From positions 1 through 8,743 of the forward strand of contig WRKK01000267.1 of the NCBI GenBank assembly GCA_009782245.1: a stretch of DNA of 8,743 nt. Reading direction: 5' to 3'. The translations under genes and the position numbers were made by a program. Shown piece by piece: positions 5,740 through 8,743 of this stretch (its first letter is position 1; each line of letters starts with the position of its first letter). Under the pieces are notes generated by a model. That model was not told the DNA's origin and made no database searches. It saw nothing but the letters and a program-made list of their open reading frames with translations. Origin of the DNA: Defluviitaleaceae bacterium (GTDB lineage: Bacteria; Bacillota; Clostridia; Lachnospirales; WQUN01).

Positions 5740-6648
5740 ATGACAGCACAAATATTAGACGGCAAAACTTTAGCCGCCACAATAAAAAAAGAAATAAAGC
5801 AGCAAATATCAGCAATAATGGCAGAAAAATCGGAAGAAAAATCGGAAGAAAAATCAGCAGAAAAATCCGCTGTGCCGTGCATTGCGGTGGTGCAAGTGGG
5901 CAACGACCCCGCATCTAGCGTGTATATTGCCCAAAAAGAAAAAGCCTGCCTAGAAGTTGGTATGCAGTTTCGCAAAGTAGCCTTGCCAGCAGATACCACT
6001 TTGCAAGCATTACTTGCCCAAATTAACAGCCTTAACAACGATAACACCGTGGACGGCTTTATTGTGCAGTTTCCGCTGCCTAGCCACTTTTCCCAAAAAG
6101 ATGTTTCTGTAATTTTGGCGGCTGTATCGCCCAAAAAAGATATTGATTGCTTGCACCCGCATAATATCGGGCTTATCATGGACGGCACGGCTAACTTTTT
6201 GCCCTGCACTCCTGGCGGCATTGTCCGCTTGTTGCAACATTACGATATTCCCATTGCGGGTAAACATTGCGTTATTATTGGGCGTAGCCGCATTGTCGGC
6301 AAACCCATGGGAATTTTAATGCTAAACCAACACGCCACAGTTACCTATTGCCACAGCAAAACCACGAATATAACAGAAATTTGCCAGCAAGCCGATATTT
6401 TAATTTCTGCGGCGGGTGTGCCGCGGCTTGTTACCGCAAACATGATAAAACCAGGCAGTGTGCTTGTTGATGTGGGAATAAACCGCATAGAACCCAACAA
6501 CCCCGCCAACCGCAAAATTTGCGGCGATATTGATTTTGACGAATGCGCCAAAAAAGCCGCTTATATAACGAAAGTTCCTGGCGGCGTTGGGCCTATGACC
6601 GTTGTAATGCTAATGGTAAACACTTTGCAAGCTAGGTCGATTGTATGA
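5740..6648 (+). CDS. folD: Bifunctional methylenetetrahydrofolate dehydrogenase / methenyltetrahydrofolate cyclohydrolase
   Basis: This cytoplasmic enzyme interconverts 5,10-methylene-, 5,10-methenyl- and 10-formyl-tetrahydrofolate with NADP(H), supplying one-carbon units for purines and formylmethionyl-tRNA. It has 302 residues against the usual 280-290. Visible signatures are SSVYIAQKEKACLEVG at 59-74 (catalytic Tyr62 and Lys66), DGFIVQFPLP at 105-114, DIDCLHPHNIG from 134, PCTPGGI at 155-161, the nucleotide-binding motif GRSRIVGKPMG at 181-191, and PGGVGPMT at 280-287. The extra length comes from a tandem EKSEEKSEEKSAEKS insertion at about 29-43, just before the first beta strand. The ribosome binding site is near-ideal. 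The gene sits between the FtsK-like gene and rimO, overlapping rimO by 4 bases (ATGA), so the two are probably translationally coupled. All key motifs are intact, so activity is expected. Confidence 0.98.
   Translation: MTAQILDGKTLAATIKKEIKQQISAIMAEKSEEKSEEKSAEKSAVPCIAVVQVGNDPASSVYIAQKEKACLEVGMQFRKVALPADTTLQALLAQINSLNNDNTVDGFIVQFPLPSHFSQKDVSVILAAVSPKKDIDCLHPHNIGLIMDGTANFLPCTPGGIVRLLQHYDIPIAGKHCVIIGRSRIVGKPMGILMLNQHATVTYCHSKTTNITEICQQADILISAAGVPRLVTANMIKPGSVLVDVGINRIEPNNPANRKICGDIDFDECAKKAAYITKVPGGVGPMTVVMLMVNTLQARSIV
5824..5868 (+). repeat. In-frame 12-bp tandem repeat inside folD
   Basis: The unit GAAAAATCGGAA occurs twice exactly (5824-5847), then as GAAAAATCAGCA (5848-5859) and a 9-base partial copy GAAAAATCC (5860-5868). 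It encodes EKSE EKSE EKSA EKS, a charged insertion between the first helix and first strand of FolD. The frame is preserved. Confidence 0.9.
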
Positions 6649-8063
6649 ATAACGCTGAAAATAAAGGCACGTTTTACCTACATTCTTTGGGTTGCGATAA
6701 AAATTTGATCGATAGCGAAATTATGCTAGGCTTGCTAAAAGAAGACGGCTACACCATTACCACAGAGCCATCGCAAGCGGATTTGATAGTTGTAAACACT
6801 TGCGGCTTTATCGAAGAAGCCGTTGAAGAGGGAATAAACGCCATTTTGCAAATGTCAACCTACAAGGACGAAAAAAACGGGCGTTGCAAAACCCTGATAG
6901 TTACAGGTTGCATGGCACAACGCTATAACGCCGAAATAAAAAAGACGATACCAGAGGTTGACAAAATTATCGGCACGGCACAGTTTCCCACAATTACCGC
7001 TAGTGGCAAAAATTTTGACGTTTTGGATTCCGAACTGTACGCCAAACGAATAACGACAATTCCCATGCACGTGGCGTATGTGAAAATATCGGAGGGTTGC
7101 GATAATAACTGCACATATTGCACAATTCCCAGTATAAAAGGGCGTTATCGGGATAGAGAGTTTTCTTCTATAATAACTGAATGCACACGGCTTATCGCAA
7201 ACGGTGCAAAGGAACTAGTTTTAGTTGCACAAGATACAGCCCGCTACGGCACAGAACTATACAACCGCCCACGCTTACACGAATTACTGGAACGCATAAC
7301 CCAAATACCCGAAACAAAAAAAACGTCTGAACAATCTGAACAATCTAAACAATCTGAACAATCTGAACAAAGTGGACTTGTCTGGGTTAGGGTAATGTAC
7401 GCTTACCCAGAGCATATATATGACGATTTAATCAGCACAATAGCAAACACCGCCAAAATAGCCAAATATATAGATATGCCGATACAGCACAGCAACAACA
7501 GGATAATCCAAAAAATGGGCAGAAAAAGCAACACGGCGGCATTATTACAACTAACCGAAAAATTGCGGCAAAACGGAATAGCCATTCGCACCACGCTAAT
7601 AACGGGCTTTCCAGGCGAAACAACGGCAGAATTTGCCGAAATGTGCGGCTTTATCAAACAAGTGCAATTTAAGCATTTGGGCGTTTTTGCCTACTCGCAA
7701 GAAAAAGGCACACCCGCCGCTAAAATGCCGAAACAATTAGCAAAATCTACCAAAGAAGAACGCAAAAACAAACTGCTAACGCTACAGGCGGAAATATCCC
7801 AAAAAAACAACGAAAAACTAATAGGCAAAATTTTAACCATTATGGTGGACGGAATTATCAGCGAAGATGCCGACAAAATAGCCTATAGCGGGCGTTCGCA
7901 ATACGATGCCTACGATGTGGACGGTGCAGTATTTTTTGACGCTCCCGCACAGCTTATGAGCGGCGATATTGTGCAAATAAAAATCCTAAAATCTACAAAT
8001 TATGATTTATACGGTGAATTTTGTGGTATAATGATTGACGAGGTGAACAGCATTGGCGTTTAA
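6645..8063 (+). CDS. rimO: Ribosomal protein S12 (uS12) methylthiotransferase
   Basis: This radical-SAM iron-sulfur enzyme adds a methylthio group to a conserved aspartate of ribosomal protein uS12. It has 472 residues, slightly longer than the E. coli enzyme (about 440). The N-terminal methylthiotransferase domain holds three cluster cysteines: Cys17 in HSLGCDKNLIDSE, Cys53 in NTCGFIEEA and Cys89 in TGCMAQRY. The SLGCxKNxxDSE signature favours RimO over the related tRNA enzyme MiaB. The radical-SAM motif is CDNNCTYC, with Cys152, Cys156 and Cys159. A TRAM-type domain occupies roughly 392-472. A run of SEQ repeats at 228-242 is inserted in the radical-SAM domain, just before GLVWVRVMYAYPEHI. 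The ATG overlaps the folD stop (ATGA), and the 3' end overlaps pgsA by 11 bases. All cluster ligands are present. Confidence 0.97.
   Translation: MNNAENKGTFYLHSLGCDKNLIDSEIMLGLLKEDGYTITTEPSQADLIVVNTCGFIEEAVEEGINAILQMSTYKDEKNGRCKTLIVTGCMAQRYNAEIKKTIPEVDKIIGTAQFPTITASGKNFDVLDSELYAKRITTIPMHVAYVKISEGCDNNCTYCTIPSIKGRYRDREFSSIITECTRLIANGAKELVLVAQDTARYGTELYNRPRLHELLERITQIPETKKTSEQSEQSKQSEQSEQSGLVWVRVMYAYPEHIYDDLISTIANTAKIAKYIDMPIQHSNNRIIQKMGRKSNTAALLQLTEKLRQNGIAIRTTLITGFPGETTAEFAEMCGFIKQVQFKHLGVFAYSQEKGTPAAKMPKQLAKSTKEERKNKLLTLQAEISQKNNEKLIGKILTIMVDGIISEDADKIAYSGRSQYDAYDVDGAVFFDAPAQLMSGDIVQIKILKSTNYDLYGEFCGIMIDEVNSIGV
7326..7370 (+). repeat. In-frame 9-bp tandem repeat inside rimO
   Basis: There are five consecutive units of TCTGAACAA; the third carries one change (TCTAAACAA). 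They encode SEQ SEQ SKQ SEQ SEQ at residues 228-242. This is a hydrophilic insertion between secondary-structure elements of the radical-SAM domain, and the frame is preserved. Confidence 0.92.
8040..8045 (+). promoter_or_regulatory. Ribosome binding site supporting the TTG start of pgsA
   Basis: GAGGTG lies inside the 3' end of rimO, 7 bases before the TTG at 8053. No ATG or GTG gives a full-length N terminus here, so TTG is taken as the start. Confidence 0.65.
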
Positions 8064-8625
8064 TATACCAAATTTTTTGATTATTATTAGAATTGTTTTA
8101 ATACCCGTTTTTTTGGTTGCCTTTTTTTTAAGCGATATTGGAACAATCCGCTGGGCGGCAACGTTGATTTTTTCGGTGGCATCTATTACCGATTATTTTG
8201 ACGGGCTTTTGGCACGAAAATGGGGTACGTTAAGCAATTTTGGCAAATTAATGGATCCGCTTGCTGATAAAATGCTGGTTTCCGCCGCAATGGTCGCCCT
8301 GGTTTATCGGCAAGAATTAGCGGCTTGGGTTGTAATTGTAATAATATCCCGCGAATTTTGGGTTACAGCAATACGAATGTTAGCATTAGAACAAGGCAAA
8401 GAGGTAATCGCCGCCACAATGTGGGGCAAACTTAAAACCACCCTGCAAATGACAATGATAATCGTCTACTTAATTGGGCTAACCAGCCCGTTGATAAACA
8501 TCGGCACTTGGTCTATCATTGTGCCGCTGGGCGAATTTTTGGCGTATTTAACCGTTATCGCAACTATTGTATCGGCGGTAATTTACACGTTCAACGCAAA
8601 AGATGTGTTTTTGGCGAAAGGTTGA
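8053..8625 (+). CDS. pgsA: CDP-diacylglycerol--glycerol-3-phosphate 3-phosphatidyltransferase
   Basis: This integral membrane enzyme makes phosphatidylglycerophosphate from CDP-diacylglycerol and glycerol 3-phosphate, the committed step to phosphatidylglycerol and cardiolipin. It has 190 residues, normal for the family. The CDP-alcohol phosphatidyltransferase motif D-x2-DG-x2-AR-x8-G-x3-D-x3-D is complete: Asp47, Asp50, Gly51, Ala54, Arg55, Gly64, Asp68 and Asp72. Several hydrophobic segments are evident (about 8-27, 34-46, 75-100, 130-150 and 155-180). The N terminus AFNIPNFLIIIRI fits the family's usual NxPNxLTxxRI start. The TTG start overlaps rimO by 11 bases, indicating translational coupling. 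Other CDP-alcohol transferases share the motif, but length and the position after rimO favour PgsA. Confidence 0.95.
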   Translation: MAFNIPNFLIIIRIVLIPVFLVAFFLSDIGTIRWAATLIFSVASITDYFDGLLARKWGTLSNFGKLMDPLADKMLVSAAMVALVYRQELAAWVVIVIISREFWVTAIRMLALEQGKEVIAATMWGKLKTTLQMTMIIVYLIGLTSPLINIGTWSIIVPLGEFLAYLTVIATIVSAVIYTFNAKDVFLAKG

Positions 8626-8627
8626 AC

Positions 8628-8646
8628 GGGCGGATAATATCTGCCC
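8628..8646. repeat. Short hairpin just after pgsA, related to the palindromic repeat
   Basis: GGGCGGA (8628-8634) pairs with TCTGCCC (8640-8646), forming a 7-bp stem with one wobble and a 5-base loop. No T-tract follows directly, so terminator function is uncertain. The sequence gggcggataat is the reverse complement of attatccgccc at 94-104, and gaacgggcg is the reverse complement of the repeat tail cgcccgttc at 53-61. It is probably part of the repeat family. Confidence 0.5.
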
Positions 8647-8682
8647 CACCTGCGTACACTTTTATTGAACCATTAGGGATTA

Positions 8683-8743
8683 GACGGACGGGCGACCGAG
8701 ACGGTCGCCCCTACGGTCGGCACTATTGTAGGGGCGACCGTCC
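8683..8743. repeat. GC-rich palindromic intergenic repeat, copy 3 (runs off the window)
   Basis: The arm at 8700-8714 (gacggtcgcccctac) is an exact inverted copy of 8728-8742, around a 13-base spacer, the same spacer length as in copy 1. A further arm at 8690-8698 (gggcgaccg) can instead pair with 8702-8710 (cggtcgccc). The three-arm order is the mirror image of copy 1. The element is probably incomplete, because the window ends at its last arm. Confidence 0.85.

Noticed and set aside
5382..6221. 279-codon open frame on the minus strand across the FtsK-like gene and folD
   Set aside because: It is antisense to folD with its intact motifs. It includes the complement of the folD tandem repeat and shows no family pattern.
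8628..8646. Terminator of the pgsA operon
   Set aside because: A 7-bp hairpin is present, but the following bases are CACCTGCGTACAC rather than a T-tract. It is kept only as a repeat-related hairpin.

Overview
The window looks like ordinary chromosome from a low-to-moderate GC Bacillota, most likely an uncultured Clostridia-like lineage. The grounds are strong AGGAGG-type ribosome binding sites, GTG and TTG starts, sigma-A promoters with exact 17-bp spacers, a YjfB-family motility protein, an HPr-like protein of the clostridial kind, and the block FtsK-like / rimO / pgsA that is common in that phylum. All genes are on the + strand. The lineage is inferred from gene content; nothing here fixes a genus.

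Layout. Positions 1-253 hold a GC-rich palindromic repeat and the ileS promoter. ileS (254-3532) encodes a long isoleucyl-tRNA synthetase. Positions 3533-3757 hold a second, shorter copy of the repeat and a promoter. A 62-aa YjfB-like gene (3758-3946) follows and ends in its own terminator. Next is an HPr-like gene (4124-4357) behind a perfect-consensus promoter. It is followed by noncoding short tandem repeats and a terminator. A new promoter at 4528-4556 then starts what looks like one transcription unit: an FtsK/SpoIIIE-type membrane domain without its motor (4613-5650), folD (5740-6648), rimO (6645-8063) and pgsA (8053-8625). The last three are tightly packed or overlapping. The final 118 bases hold more of the palindromic repeat, so the window begins and ends in the same repeat family.

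How the genes work together. They are mostly core functions: tRNA charging (IleS), one-carbon folate metabolism (FolD), ribosomal protein S12 methylthiolation (RimO) and phosphatidylglycerol synthesis (PgsA). They probably share an operon for historical rather than pathway reasons. The HPr-like protein lacks the phosphorylatable histidine but keeps the regulatory serine, which suggests regulation rather than sugar transport.

I do not see a convincing wholly new system. The points most worth a second look are: (1) an FtsK-type N-terminal domain at the usual ftsK position with no translocase; (2) in-frame short tandem repeats (units of 18, 12 and 9 bp) inside three different housekeeping genes, with related noncoding arrays nearby; (3) a GC-rich palindromic, MITE/REP-like family with three competing arms at both ends of the window and in one intergenic gap; (4) the histidine-less HPr gene, whose base composition differs from its neighbours.
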